Below, piece by piece: positions 17,845-26,995 of a stretch of 64,000 bases of DNA (its first letter is position 1; each line of letters starts with the position of its first letter). Source of the DNA: Flagellimonas marinaquae (GTDB lineage: Bacteria; Bacteroidota; Bacteroidia; Flavobacteriales; Flavobacteriaceae); contig NZ_RZMZ01000004.1 of NCBI RefSeq assembly GCF_003992675.1, positions 69,501 to 133,500 of the forward strand. The letters are read 5' to 3'. The position numbers and the translations under genes are program-made. The notes beneath the pieces were generated by a model. That model searched no databases. It worked only from the letters and a program-made list of their open reading frames with translations, and had not been told where the DNA came from.

Positions 17845-19920
17845 ATGGTAAAAACAACTAACGAATATATCAATAGGGAAATCAGCTGGTTGCAGTTTAA
17901 TGCAAGAGTATTGCAAGAAGCAAAGGACCACAGGGTCCCCCTGATTGACAGACTACGATTTTTAGGGATTTTCAGTAACAACTTGGACGAGTTTTTCAAG
18001 GTGCGTTATGCTACGGTAAAACGTATCGTGGATGCTGGGAAAACCGGAAAAAGTGTATTGGGAGGAGAAAGGGCCAAGGATTTGTTGGAAGAAATCACTA
18101 AAATAGTGATTGACCAGCAAGCACGTAGTTTGGACATTTTTAAACAGATCGATAAAGAACTTCGGCAAGAGAACATCTTTATCATCAGGGAAACCGAAGT
18201 CAACGAAAGCCAGGCCGAATTTATTCGGGACTACTTCTTTAAAAAAGTCAACCAGGAACTGATGACCATCATCCTGAACGACCTGACCGAATTCCCTTTA
18301 TTAAAAGATACCGCAGCCTATTTGGCCGTTAAAGTGGTCATGAAAAACGGAACCCCTCGTGGAAAGCACAATCGATATGCACTGATTGAGATTCCCAAAG
18401 GAATTGACCGTTTTGTGGTACTGCCCAAGGAAGGGGATAAGGACTATGTCATCATGTTGGATGATTTGATTCGCTACTGTTTGGACAGTGTCTTTACCAT
18501 GTTCGAATTCGATTCCATTTCGGCGCATATGATCAAAATCACCCGTGATGCCGAACTAGATATTGACAATGATTTGAGCAAGAGCTTTATTGAGAAAATA
18601 TCTTCGAGTGTGGAGGATAGAAAAATCAGCGACCCCGTGCGTTTTGTCTACGATAAGAGCATTGATAAGGACACCCTTCAATTCCTCAAGGATAAAATGG
18701 ACATCATGGATACCGATAGCGTCATTCCCGGTGGACGTTACCATAACCGCAGGGACTATATGGGCTTTCCAAGTCTTGGGCGAAATGACCTGATGTACGA
18801 CAAGATTGAGCCTTTACCCGTGAAGGGACTGAGCATGAAGGGAAGTTTGCTGGATATGATTGCCCATAAGGACTATATGATCTATGCGCCCTATCATACG
18901 TTTAGTTATGTGACCAAGTTTCTACGAGAAGCCGCGCTAGATCCGCGAGTGCGATCTATAAAGATTACCATTTATCGTTTGGCCAGTGAAAGTCAAATTG
19001 CATCGGCATTGGTCAATGCAGTAAAGAACGGGAAACAGGTCACTGTGCAGATTGAACTGCAAGCGAGGTTTGATGAACAGAACAATATTGAGTATGCCAA
19101 CTACTTACAGGACGAAGGTGTCAATTTGATTTTTGGTGTACCGGGGCTCAAAGTACACAGCAAAATATGTTTGATAGAACGAGAGGAAGGACATCAGATC
19201 AAAAGGTACGGTTTTATCAGTACAGGGAATTTTAACGAATCCACTGCAAAAATCTACACCGACTACACCCTCTTTACTGCCCATCAAGGCATCTTGAAGG
19301 ATATGAACAAGGTTTTCGGTTTTTTCGAGACCAATTATAAAATCAATAAATACAAGCATCTGATTGTTTCCCCTCACTATACCAAATCGACTTTTATGAA
19401 GTTGATCGATAGGGAAATTGCCTTTGCCAAAGCTGGAAAACGGGCATACATCAAAATAAAGATGAACAGTCTCACCTCTTATAAAATGGTGGACAAATTG
19501 TATGAAGCCAGTAGGGCTGGGGTAAAGATACAAATGATTGTTCGGGGTATCTGTTGCCTTATTCCAGGGGTCGAAGGCATGAGCGAGAATATAGAGGCCA
19601 TCAGTGTGGTGGATAAGTTTTTGGAACATCCAAGATTGTTCATTTTTGGAAACGATGGCGACCCAAAAATCTATATTTCCTCAGCGGATTGGATGACCCG
19701 GAACCTAGACTTCAGGGTAGAGGTAGGTTGTCCTATTTACGACCCAGACATAAGGCAGGAACTGCTCGATACTTTTGAGATTTCTTGGAAGGACAATTCT
19801 AAGGCCCGTGTGTTCTCTGCAGAGCAGGACAACGCCTACAGAAAAAGGAGCAAGGGCCAACCTGAATTTAGGTCACAATTTGAAATGTACGATTATTACA
19901 AAAGGAAGTTGGAGGAGTAA
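17845..19920 (+). CDS. ppk: polyphosphate kinase 1
   Basis: A 691-residue enzyme that makes polyphosphate from ATP. The N-terminal domain starts with YINREISWLQFNARVL, and the phosphohistidine residue is H438 in GLKVHSKICLI, corresponding to His435 of the E. coli enzyme. A second conserved region, SADWMTRNLDFRVEVG, forms the other half of the active site. It starts on the base after the sixA-like stop codon, so co-translation is likely. Confidence 0.96.
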   Translation: MVKTTNEYINREISWLQFNARVLQEAKDHRVPLIDRLRFLGIFSNNLDEFFKVRYATVKRIVDAGKTGKSVLGGERAKDLLEEITKIVIDQQARSLDIFKQIDKELRQENIFIIRETEVNESQAEFIRDYFFKKVNQELMTIILNDLTEFPLLKDTAAYLAVKVVMKNGTPRGKHNRYALIEIPKGIDRFVVLPKEGDKDYVIMLDDLIRYCLDSVFTMFEFDSISAHMIKITRDAELDIDNDLSKSFIEKISSSVEDRKISDPVRFVYDKSIDKDTLQFLKDKMDIMDTDSVIPGGRYHNRRDYMGFPSLGRNDLMYDKIEPLPVKGLSMKGSLLDMIAHKDYMIYAPYHTFSYVTKFLREAALDPRVRSIKITIYRLASESQIASALVNAVKNGKQVTVQIELQARFDEQNNIEYANYLQDEGVNLIFGVPGLKVHSKICLIEREEGHQIKRYGFISTGNFNESTAKIYTDYTLFTAHQGILKDMNKVFGFFETNYKINKYKHLIVSPHYTKSTFMKLIDREIAFAKAGKRAYIKIKMNSLTSYKMVDKLYEASRAGVKIQMIVRGICCLIPGVEGMSENIEAISVVDKFLEHPRLFIFGNDGDPKIYISSADWMTRNLDFRVEVGCPIYDPDIRQELLDTFEISWKDNSKARVFSAEQDNAYRKRSKGQPEFRSQFEMYDYYKRKLEE

Positions 19921-19929
19921 CCTACGGAG

Positions 19930-20511
19930 TTATCCGTGCATGGTTTCCTTTTTCCCAAGATTTTTCATGAGTTGGGCCTCGTACTCCAATAGGTCGTTCC
20001 ACTTTTGGTCCACTTCCTCCTTTTTCCCGTATTTTCGGGCAAATTTGAGGAACATGGTATAGTGATTGGCTTCACTGATCATGAGATTGCGGTAAAACTC
20101 CGACAGCTCTTGGTCATCGATTTCTTCGGAAAGTAACCTAAAACGTTCGCAACTGCGGGCTTCGATCAAGGCAGCATATAATAATTTATGCACCAAGTGG
20201 GTCTCTCGGCTCCCACCTTTTGGGAAAAATTTCATTAGTTCGATGACGTATTCATCCTTACGTTCGCGACCCAAAACCCATCCACGCTGGATAATTTTGT
20301 CGTGAACCATATTGAAGTGTCCCATTTCCTCACGGGCCAAAGCGGTCATTTCTTTCACCAATTCCGATTTTTCCGGAAATCCGATAATCAACGATATGGC
20401 AGTACTGGCAGCTTTTTGCTCACAATAAGCGTGATCTGTCAGAATCTCCTCGATGTTCTTCTCAACGATGTTCACCCATCTTGGGTCGGTAGGTAATTTT
20501 AAGCCTAACAT
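19930..20511 (-). CDS. miaE: tRNA-(ms2io6A)-hydroxylase, MiaE-like
   Basis: A 193-residue ferritin-like di-iron protein. The helix motifs EQKAAS, EEMGHFNMVHD, EARSCERF and SEANHYTMF supply the carboxylate and histidine ligands. MiaE hydroxylates the isopentenyl group of modified A37 in tRNA. An ATG at 20517 is also in frame, but the -7 element at 20529-20536 would put the transcript start close to it, so the ATG at 20511 (MLGLKLP) is preferred. It is divergent from eboA with both -7 elements in the shared gap. Confidence 0.85.
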   Translation of the reverse strand: MLGLKLPTDPRWVNIVEKNIEEILTDHAYCEQKAASTAISLIIGFPEKSELVKEMTALAREEMGHFNMVHDKIIQRGWVLGRERKDEYVIELMKFFPKGGSRETHLVHKLLYAALIEARSCERFRLLSEEIDDQELSEFYRNLMISEANHYTMFLKFARKYGKKEEVDQKWNDLLEYEAQLMKNLGKKETMHG

Positions 20512-20528
20512 GGTCATCTAATTTTGGA

Positions 20529-20536
20529 CAAAGATA
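20529..20536 (-). promoter_or_regulatory. -7 element for miaE
   Basis: On the minus strand this reads TATCTTTG (TAnnTTTG), ending about 18 bases before the chosen ATG. No clear -33 TTTG is seen at the expected distance. Confidence 0.5.
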
Positions 20537-20572
20537 ATCCGATAGGATTAAATAAAATCGGTGAACCCTCGT

Positions 20573-20580
20573 TATATTTG
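20573..20580 (+). promoter_or_regulatory. -7 element for the ebo operon
   Basis: TATATTTG matches TAnnTTTG and lies 27 bases before the eboA ATG. No -33 TTG is present at 19-20 bases upstream. The missing -33 leaves room for an activator or an alternative sigma, but this is speculative. Confidence 0.55.
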
Positions 20581-20607
20581 TAAACCAACGTATTCTAGTC
20601 AGAATTT

Positions 20608-21453
20608 ATGGCCAAAACCTCAAAAGAATATCTCTCCGATATCCTGAAACTAAACTTAGAAAAAACTGAATTTGAATGGTTGATGGATGCCATAACAAGG
20701 GTCGCCAATGCTAAAAGCAAGAAAGACCTGTACATCAGCTATAGCTTATGCACTTCAAAAATAAAGGATAGGCCTATCAGTGATTTTGGAGATGAGAATT
20801 TCCAATGGGAAAGTTACCTCAAGCAGCAAAAAGCCTCTACCTTGGAAATGTCACGGATTTTTATGCTTTTGTCGGTTTTGGAGTTGGAGGAGGTGTTTTT
20901 AAAACCTGTTCAACAATTGATACAAATATCGGATAAAACCGAGTTGGAAACTTTTTTGAAATATTTGGTTCTTTTACCGAAACCGGAACATTTTAAGTTC
21001 GCTGCAGTAGAAGCGCTACGGACCAATATTGCAACGGTGTTCAATGCCATTTCCCAAATGAATCCTTATCCTTCAAGGTACTTCACCACAGCGGAATGGA
21101 ACCAAATGTACCTGAAGTCTGCTTTTATGCAGCAGGATTTAAAGAGGATACCAGAGGTAGAAAAAATGGCCAATAAGGATTTGACAAGAATCATCTCGGA
21201 CTACGCTCACGAAAGATGGGCTGCTTCACGGGATATTGACCCGATGTTCTGGCGACCTGTGTCACCCTTTTTGGAAGGAGCTTTGGTCAATGATATTGAA
21301 CGCTTGTTCCAAAGCGAAAACCAACGCGAACAAAAAGCGGCTACCTTGGTGTGCTTTCATTCGGATACCCAACCGGCAAAAAAATTATTGGATACATATA
21401 ACACCTATCTACAACAGGTAGAAAAGGGTGAATTAACTTGGAAAAACGTATAA
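20608..21453 (+). CDS. eboA: EboA-like protein, first gene of the ebo operon
   Basis: A 281-residue mostly helical soluble protein without a recognisable catalytic motif. I recognise it as EboA from the YLKYLVLLPKPEHFKFAAVE-type centre, the NPYP segment and the heptad of co-encoded ebo genes. No enzyme activity is established for EboA in any organism I know of. It has no signal peptide and ends 4 bases before eboB. As the first gene behind the -7 element it likely fixes expression of the whole cluster. Confidence 0.8.
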   Translation: MAKTSKEYLSDILKLNLEKTEFEWLMDAITRVANAKSKKDLYISYSLCTSKIKDRPISDFGDENFQWESYLKQQKASTLEMSRIFMLLSVLELEEVFLKPVQQLIQISDKTELETFLKYLVLLPKPEHFKFAAVEALRTNIATVFNAISQMNPYPSRYFTTAEWNQMYLKSAFMQQDLKRIPEVEKMANKDLTRIISDYAHERWAASRDIDPMFWRPVSPFLEGALVNDIERLFQSENQREQKAATLVCFHSDTQPAKKLLDTYNTYLQQVEKGELTWKNV

Positions 21454-21457
21454 CAGC

Positions 21458-22366
21458 ATGGATGATAAATTAATGGTCATAGACCCACACGTTCACATGA
21501 CCTCAAGAACTACCGATGACTATGAGGCCATGGCAGCAGCTGGGGTGGTGGCGGTAATAGAACCTTCCTTTTGGTTGGGGCAGCCCAGAACGCAGGTTGG
21601 TTCCTTTCAGGACTATTTCAGCAGTTTGGTGGGATGGGAGCCCTTTAGGGCCTCACAATTTGGAATCAAACATTATTGTACCATCGGTCTTAACTCCAAA
21701 GAAGCCAACAATGTGCCCTTGGCCGAAGAAGTTATGGAGCTTTTGCCGTTGTATCTACACAAGGAAAATGTGGTGGCCATTGGCGAAATCGGTTATGACG
21801 ACCAAACCGAGGCAGAAGACCGGTTCTTCCGGGAGCAGTTGGAGCTAGCCAAAGAGTTTAACATGATGGTCCAAGTGCATACGCCCCACAGGGACAAAAA
21901 AGCAGGGACCATTAAAAGTATGGAGGTGTGCGTAGAACACGGAATTGACCCTGGAATGGTGGTCATCGACCATAATAATGAAGAAACGGTTAGAGAAGTT
22001 TTGGACCGTGGATTTATTGCAGCCTTTACCATATATCCAAAAACCAAGATGGGCAATCAACGTATGGTGGAGGTAGTCAAAAAATTCGGTAGCACCAATA
22101 TTATTGTCGATAGTTCCGCGGATTGGGGTGTTTCCGACCCATTGGCGGTTCCAAAAACGGCCAACTTAATGCTGCAAAATGGAGTTGCCCGTGAGGATGT
22201 GGTAAAAACCTGTTACCAGAATGCACTGGACTTTTTTGGCAGGTCGGGAAAAATGAAAGCTGAACATTGGCTAAATCCCGAATCCATCGACCAACGAAAA
22301 CTATTTAATGATAACAGTGTCTTAAGAGGACAAGAGCCAAAGGTAGAGGACAACAAAATCGTTTAA
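21458..22366 (+). CDS. eboB: EboB, TatD-like metal-dependent hydrolase
   Basis: A 302-residue TIM-barrel hydrolase. The metal ligands expected for a TatD-like enzyme are present: H11-V-H13, the Glu of GEIGYD, His in VQVHTPH and IDHNNEE, and Asp in VDSSADWG. TatD relatives cleave nucleic acid or amide bonds, but the natural substrate of EboB is not known. The stop codon TAA shares one base with the eboC ATG. There is no signal peptide, so it is cytoplasmic. Confidence 0.88.
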   Translation: MDDKLMVIDPHVHMTSRTTDDYEAMAAAGVVAVIEPSFWLGQPRTQVGSFQDYFSSLVGWEPFRASQFGIKHYCTIGLNSKEANNVPLAEEVMELLPLYLHKENVVAIGEIGYDDQTEAEDRFFREQLELAKEFNMMVQVHTPHRDKKAGTIKSMEVCVEHGIDPGMVVIDHNNEETVREVLDRGFIAAFTIYPKTKMGNQRMVEVVKKFGSTNIIVDSSADWGVSDPLAVPKTANLMLQNGVAREDVVKTCYQNALDFFGRSGKMKAEHWLNPESIDQRKLFNDNSVLRGQEPKVEDNKIV

Positions 22367-23265
22367 TGAACCCACGCTTAAAGGCATATCTCCAATTGTG
22401 TAGGCCTGCGAATTTGCCTACCGCTGCAGCCGATATCTTGGCAGGGATGGCCATTTCCGGTTTGTTTGCCATAGATGGAGTCTTTCAGTTGCCTCAAGTA
22501 GCTGTTTTACCTTTTATCCTATTGGTTGTAGGATCTGTCTTCCTGTACGCAGGTGGGGTTGTGCTCAACGATGTTTTTGACATAGAAATAGATCGGGTGG
22601 AGCGACCGGAACGTCCTATTCCCAGTGGAGTGGTGCCTTTGGGAAAGGCAAGGTCCCTTGGTTTTGTCTTGCTCGCGGTAGGAATCGGCCTGGCTTTTTT
22701 AGTGAAAATAACCAGTGGGACAATTGCTATTTTTTTGGCTCTGGCCATCTTGTCCTATGATAAGTTTGCGAAGCACCACCCAATAATGGGTCCCTTAAAT
22801 ATGGGCATTTGTAGGGGGCTCAACCTTTTGATGGGGATTTCAATATTAGGTGCTTTTCACTATTGGCCCTATGTGTTGCTTCCCATTGTATTCATATTTG
22901 CAGTGACCATGATCAGTAGGGGTGAAGTACATGGCAAGAACAAAGGAAATATCCTATTGGCAGGATTGCTATATGGAATGGTTATCGCAGGAGTGGTTTT
23001 CTTACATATGTTTTATGCAGAAGGTGATTTATGGTATCTATTGTTTTTGTTGACGTTTGCCTTAATGGTATTTCGGCCTTTGGTGCGTGCTTACAGGGAC
23101 AATACCCCGGCCCACATCAAAAATGCCGTAAAATCTGGAGTGCTGTCCATTGTTTTATTGGACGCTTCATTAGCCGTAGCGCACGCTAATCTTTTGATAG
23201 GATTATTAATCCTACTATTATTGCCGTTATCCATTTTTTTGGCCAAACAATTTGCAGTAACCTGA
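22366..23265 (+). CDS. eboC: EboC, UbiA-family prenyltransferase
   Basis: A 299-residue integral membrane protein with eight to nine hydrophobic helices. The N-terminal RPANLPTAAADILAG and the first aspartate motif N68-D-V-F-D72-I-E-I-D76 place it among UbiA prenyltransferases, which move a prenyl group from a diphosphate to an acceptor. The second acidic motif is reduced to Y131-D-K-F-A-K136, as in the branch that prenylates glycerol phosphate-like or quinone acceptors rather than classic UbiA. The acceptor is expected to be the EboD product, which is an inference. Confidence 0.9.
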   Translation: MNPRLKAYLQLCRPANLPTAAADILAGMAISGLFAIDGVFQLPQVAVLPFILLVVGSVFLYAGGVVLNDVFDIEIDRVERPERPIPSGVVPLGKARSLGFVLLAVGIGLAFLVKITSGTIAIFLALAILSYDKFAKHHPIMGPLNMGICRGLNLLMGISILGAFHYWPYVLLPIVFIFAVTMISRGEVHGKNKGNILLAGLLYGMVIAGVVFLHMFYAEGDLWYLLFLLTFALMVFRPLVRAYRDNTPAHIKNAVKSGVLSIVLLDASLAVAHANLLIGLLILLLLPLSIFLAKQFAVT

Positions 23266-23268
23266 TTT

Positions 23269-24435
23269 ATGAATACGAATTTACCTCCCATTCGCCAAGC
23301 GTTTCAAGTAAGGTACAGCTATCAGCTGCTTTTTACGCAACATGTATTTGCCGTGGAGAATCCTTTGTTCAAAAACTTGCTGGCGGAATATAGGCCCAAC
23401 GAGGCCATCAAATGTCTTTTCGTGGTCGATAAGGGTGTTATGGATCACCATGCCCAATTGGAAAGCTCCATAAAACAATACTGCAATCAATACCCATCAC
23501 AGATCCAATTTACAGAATTGGTCGTGGTTCCGGGCGGGGAGCAGAGCAAACAAGACCAGTCAAGTGTTGATAAGTGCCTAAAGGCGATCAATGAAAATGC
23601 CATTTGTAGGCATTCCTTCGTTCTAGCCATTGGGGGTGGAGCCGTGGTGGACATGGTTGGTTATGCAGCTACCATTGCTCACCGTGGAGTTCAACTTATC
23701 CGCATACCTACAACGGTACTAGCACAAAACGATGCCGCAGTGGGGGTCAAGAATAGCGTCAATGCCTTTGAAAAAAAGAACTTTTTGGGAACATTTTCTG
23801 TTCCCCACGCCATCATCAATGACCTGGAATTTCTGAAGACCCTGGAACAAAGGGATTGGGTGGCCGGAATTGCCGAAGCAATTAAAGTCGCCTTGATCAA
23901 GGATAAGGCCTTTTTTGAATACATTGAAGAAAATACTGAAGCTTTAGCCAATAGGGAAATGGAGGTCATGGCCTATCTCATCCATCGCTGTGCAGAGCTG
24001 CACATGGAGCACATCTCCAAAGGAGGTGATCCCTTTGAAAGCGGTTCGTCCAGGCCTTTGGACTTTGGTCATTGGTCCGCCCATAAAATGGAGTACATGA
24101 CCAATTATCAATTACGACATGGTGAGGCTGTTGCCTTGGGTATGGCCATAGATATGGTTTATGCCGATTTGATGGGAGTTCTGCAGGATGATTTAAACAG
24201 GGTGCTGGACGTGATCAAAAAGGTAGGGTTCCAGTTGGAAATTCCTTTCGAAAGCGACAAAGAAATCAAGGAACTACTTAAGGGTATCGAAGAATTTCGA
24301 GAACATTTAGGTGGGGAACTCACCATCCCGTTGATTCCCAAAATTGGTACAAAAATGGATGTGCACCATATCGATTATGAACTAATGGATCAAGCTATAC
24401 GAAGCTTTGTTTGCAAACCGCAAAACTCATTATGA
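23269..24435 (+). CDS. eboD: EboD, 3-dehydroquinate synthase-fold sugar phosphate cyclase
   Basis: A 388-residue NAD-dependent cyclase. The glycine-rich site GGGAVVDMVGY begins at residue 122, and the zinc ligands are E203 (GIAEAIK), H268 (GHWSAH) and H284 (LRHGEA); the spacing of the two histidines equals that in dehydroquinate synthase. The family joins the open-chain sugar phosphate into a ring. The altered GHWSAH (instead of GHTFGH) separates it from housekeeping AroB, so its substrate may be another sugar phosphate, as in 2-epi-5-epi-valiolone synthases. It overlaps eboE by four bases. Confidence 0.88.
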   Translation: MNTNLPPIRQAFQVRYSYQLLFTQHVFAVENPLFKNLLAEYRPNEAIKCLFVVDKGVMDHHAQLESSIKQYCNQYPSQIQFTELVVVPGGEQSKQDQSSVDKCLKAINENAICRHSFVLAIGGGAVVDMVGYAATIAHRGVQLIRIPTTVLAQNDAAVGVKNSVNAFEKKNFLGTFSVPHAIINDLEFLKTLEQRDWVAGIAEAIKVALIKDKAFFEYIEENTEALANREMEVMAYLIHRCAELHMEHISKGGDPFESGSSRPLDFGHWSAHKMEYMTNYQLRHGEAVALGMAIDMVYADLMGVLQDDLNRVLDVIKKVGFQLEIPFESDKEIKELLKGIEEFREHLGGELTIPLIPKIGTKMDVHHIDYELMDQAIRSFVCKPQNSL

Positions 24436-25622
24436 GGTTCAACGAAAAATACCATCTGACCTATTGTACCAATATCCATGCAGGTGGCAACTGGGAAGAA
24501 ACATTTGATAGCCTAAAACAGCATTTACCCCAAATCAAAAAGGCTGTTTGTCCCGATCAACCTTTTGGTTTGGGTCTACGGCTGGGAAATAGGGCCAGTT
24601 TGGAACTGGGTCAGGGTCATCTTCAAGATTTTAAGGAATGGCTGAACAATGAAGATTGTTACATATTTACCATGAACGGGTTTCCCTATGGGAATTTTCA
24701 TGGCGAACCGGTCAAGGATAAAGTGCATGTTCCGGATTGGACCACACAAGAACGTTTGGATTATACCCTTAGGTTGTTCAAACAATTGGATGTTTTGGCG
24801 CCCGAAGGTATGGAATGTGGTATTTCCACTTCCCCGGTTTCCTACAAAAATTGGTTCGATTCTGAAGAAGATAAGCGAAAAGCATTGACCAGTGGGGCCA
24901 AAAATATGGTTCGCATAGCTGTTGAGCTGTATCAAAAGGAGAAAGCTTCGGGCAGGTATATGCATTTGGATGTGGAGCCCGAACCCGATGGTTTTTTGGA
25001 AAATACGCCAGAGGTACTGGACTTTTATTCGAAATACTTGGTTCCCGAAGCTATTGAAGCTTTCACGGAGTTTCAAATGACTAAGGAGCAGGCATCGGAA
25101 TTGCTGAAGCGCTACATTACGGTTTGCTATGACGTATGTCATTTCGCACTGGCCTATGAAGCTCCAAATTTGACCTTTGAAAAGCTTAAGGAAGCGAAAA
25201 TAAAGATAGGTAAGATTCAAGTGAGTGCCGCACTGAAAATCATGTATGACCATGAAAAGGCAGATGAAATCTGGAACACCTTGGCACAGTTTAATGAACC
25301 CGTTTATCTCCATCAGGTTACGGAACTGGTAAACGGCAAAGTGAAGACCTATAATGATTTACCTATGATCTTGGAAAGGAAAGCCCCTTTTACAGAGTTG
25401 CGCTCCCATTTTCATGTGCCCATCTTCCTGAAAGATTATGGCTTGTTGCACTCAACTCAAGATCAGATTGAAGGTGTTTTGGCCTATTTGGAAAATCATT
25501 TGGTGAGTCATCATATAGAGGTAGAAACCTATACATGGGATGTTTTGCCCAATGACCTAAAATTGCCCATTACGGAATCCATAGCGCGGGAGTTGAACTG
25601 GATGAAATCAAGATTGAGATGA
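24432..25622 (+). CDS. eboE: EboE, TIM-barrel sugar isomerase-like protein
   Basis: A 396-residue protein of the xylose isomerase-like TIM-barrel superfamily. Likely metal or catalytic residues include E182 and E184 in LDVEPEPDG and D234/H237 in CYDVCH, with R/K-rich closing segments. The frame is open three more ATG-less codons upstream (to 24411), but the ATG at 24432, overlapping the eboD stop as ATGA, gives the natural start MRFNEKYHLTY. Its reaction is unknown; an isomerase or epimerase step on a cyclitol is inferred from fold and context. Its own stop overlaps the eboF start. Confidence 0.85.
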   Translation: MRFNEKYHLTYCTNIHAGGNWEETFDSLKQHLPQIKKAVCPDQPFGLGLRLGNRASLELGQGHLQDFKEWLNNEDCYIFTMNGFPYGNFHGEPVKDKVHVPDWTTQERLDYTLRLFKQLDVLAPEGMECGISTSPVSYKNWFDSEEDKRKALTSGAKNMVRIAVELYQKEKASGRYMHLDVEPEPDGFLENTPEVLDFYSKYLVPEAIEAFTEFQMTKEQASELLKRYITVCYDVCHFALAYEAPNLTFEKLKEAKIKIGKIQVSAALKIMYDHEKADEIWNTLAQFNEPVYLHQVTELVNGKVKTYNDLPMILERKAPFTELRSHFHVPIFLKDYGLLHSTQDQIEGVLAYLENHLVSHHIEVETYTWDVLPNDLKLPITESIARELNWMKSRLR

Positions 25623-26992
25623 AAAAAACGGTAGTGATCAATATCGTAGGATTGACCCATAGATTGATAGGGGAGCATACCCCTTTCATCCAATCGTTCT
25701 TTGAAAAAGGCAAAAGCAGTGTGGTACAGCCCGTATTGCCTGCCGTTACCTGCTCTGCCCAAAGTACATATCTCACCGGAAAATGGCCCTCGGAACATGG
25801 CATTGTTGGGAATGGATGGTTTTTTAAGGACGAGTTGGAAGTAAAGTTTTGGAGGCAGGGAAATCCTTTGGTGCAATCCACTAAAATTTGGGACGAACTC
25901 AAGACATTGGATTCCAATTTTACCTGTGCCAATATGTTTTGGTGGTACAATATGTACAGTACGGTGGATTTTAGTGCCACCCCACGCCCCAATTACTTGG
26001 CGGATGGCAGAAAGATTCCGGATATTTATACCTATCCGGCCGAACTGAGAGACAAGCTTCAAGCCAAATTGGGTACGTTCCCATTGTTCAAGTTTTGGGG
26101 ACCCAAAACATCCATTGCGTCCAGTAGATGGATTGCCGATGCGACGATGGAAATGGACCGTGAGCATGACCCCACACTTACCTTGGTGTATCTTCCACAT
26201 TTGGATTACAATACACAACGCCATGGGCTCAACTTTGATATCCTCCAAAAGGATTTAAGGGAAATAGACGAAGTGGTCAAGGATTTGGTGCAGTATTACG
26301 AAGGCAAATTGGCCCATGTAGTGCTGTTGTCCGAGTATGGCATCACCAATGTATCAAATCCCATCCACATTAACCGATATCTCAGGAAAAAGGGATATTT
26401 GGGTATTCGTGTGGAAAGGGGATTGGAACTCTTGGATGCAGGTGCGAGCAAGGCCTTTGCGGTTGCAGATCATCAAGTAGCGCATGTGTATGCCAAGGAA
26501 TCTACGGATTATGAGGGGTTGCACACGTATTTGAAGACCATACCTGGTGTGGAAAAAGTCATTCCAAAGCGTGAATTGGAGTCGCATCATTTAAACCATG
26601 ATCGGGCAGGGGATTTCGTGCTAGTAGCAGATAAGGATAGTTGGTTTACCTATTATTTCTGGGAAGATGATGCTGTGGCACCCGATTATGCCCGAATGGT
26701 GGACATTCATAAAAAGCCGGGGTATGACCCCGTTGAAATGTTTACGGACCCTTCAGATCCGTTTGTAATGCCCAAAGTGATTTGGAAACTTCTTAAAAAG
26801 AAATTGGGCTTTAGGACGGTAATGGATGTCATTCCCTTAAAGGCCGAATTGGTCAAAGGTTCCCATGGCAGAATACCGGAGTATAAGGAAGACTGGCCCA
26901 TATTCGCCACCAACGCTCAAGATTATTTGCCAAACGAGGAATTATTGGCGACCGATGTTTATGAAGTACTTAAAAACCATATAATCCAATAA
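25619..26992 (+). CDS. eboF: EboF, alkaline phosphatase/phosphodiesterase-fold protein
   Basis: A 457-residue member of the type I phosphodiesterase / nucleotide pyrophosphatase group (alkaline phosphatase superfamily). The nucleophile position is T44 in AVTCSAQS, and later metal positions are D196/H202 in HLDYNTQRHG and a GSHGR motif near the end. However, the first metal Asp is replaced in INIVGLT, and the usual SDHG is S238-E-Y-G241. It may bind or hydrolyse phosphate or diphosphate groups, or have altered chemistry. It has no signal peptide. A three-base gap follows before the TMEM220-like gene. Confidence 0.85.
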   Translation: MKKTVVINIVGLTHRLIGEHTPFIQSFFEKGKSSVVQPVLPAVTCSAQSTYLTGKWPSEHGIVGNGWFFKDELEVKFWRQGNPLVQSTKIWDELKTLDSNFTCANMFWWYNMYSTVDFSATPRPNYLADGRKIPDIYTYPAELRDKLQAKLGTFPLFKFWGPKTSIASSRWIADATMEMDREHDPTLTLVYLPHLDYNTQRHGLNFDILQKDLREIDEVVKDLVQYYEGKLAHVVLLSEYGITNVSNPIHINRYLRKKGYLGIRVERGLELLDAGASKAFAVADHQVAHVYAKESTDYEGLHTYLKTIPGVEKVIPKRELESHHLNHDRAGDFVLVADKDSWFTYYFWEDDAVAPDYARMVDIHKKPGYDPVEMFTDPSDPFVMPKVIWKLLKKKLGFRTVMDVIPLKAELVKGSHGRIPEYKEDWPIFATNAQDYLPNEELLATDVYEVLKNHIIQ

Positions 26993-26995
26993 ATC

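Noticed and set aside
24576..25313. 245-codon minus-strand frame opposite eboE
   Set aside because: Shadow of the eboE coding frame; the residues are an unlikely mix and the eboE start and stop are coupled with neighbours.
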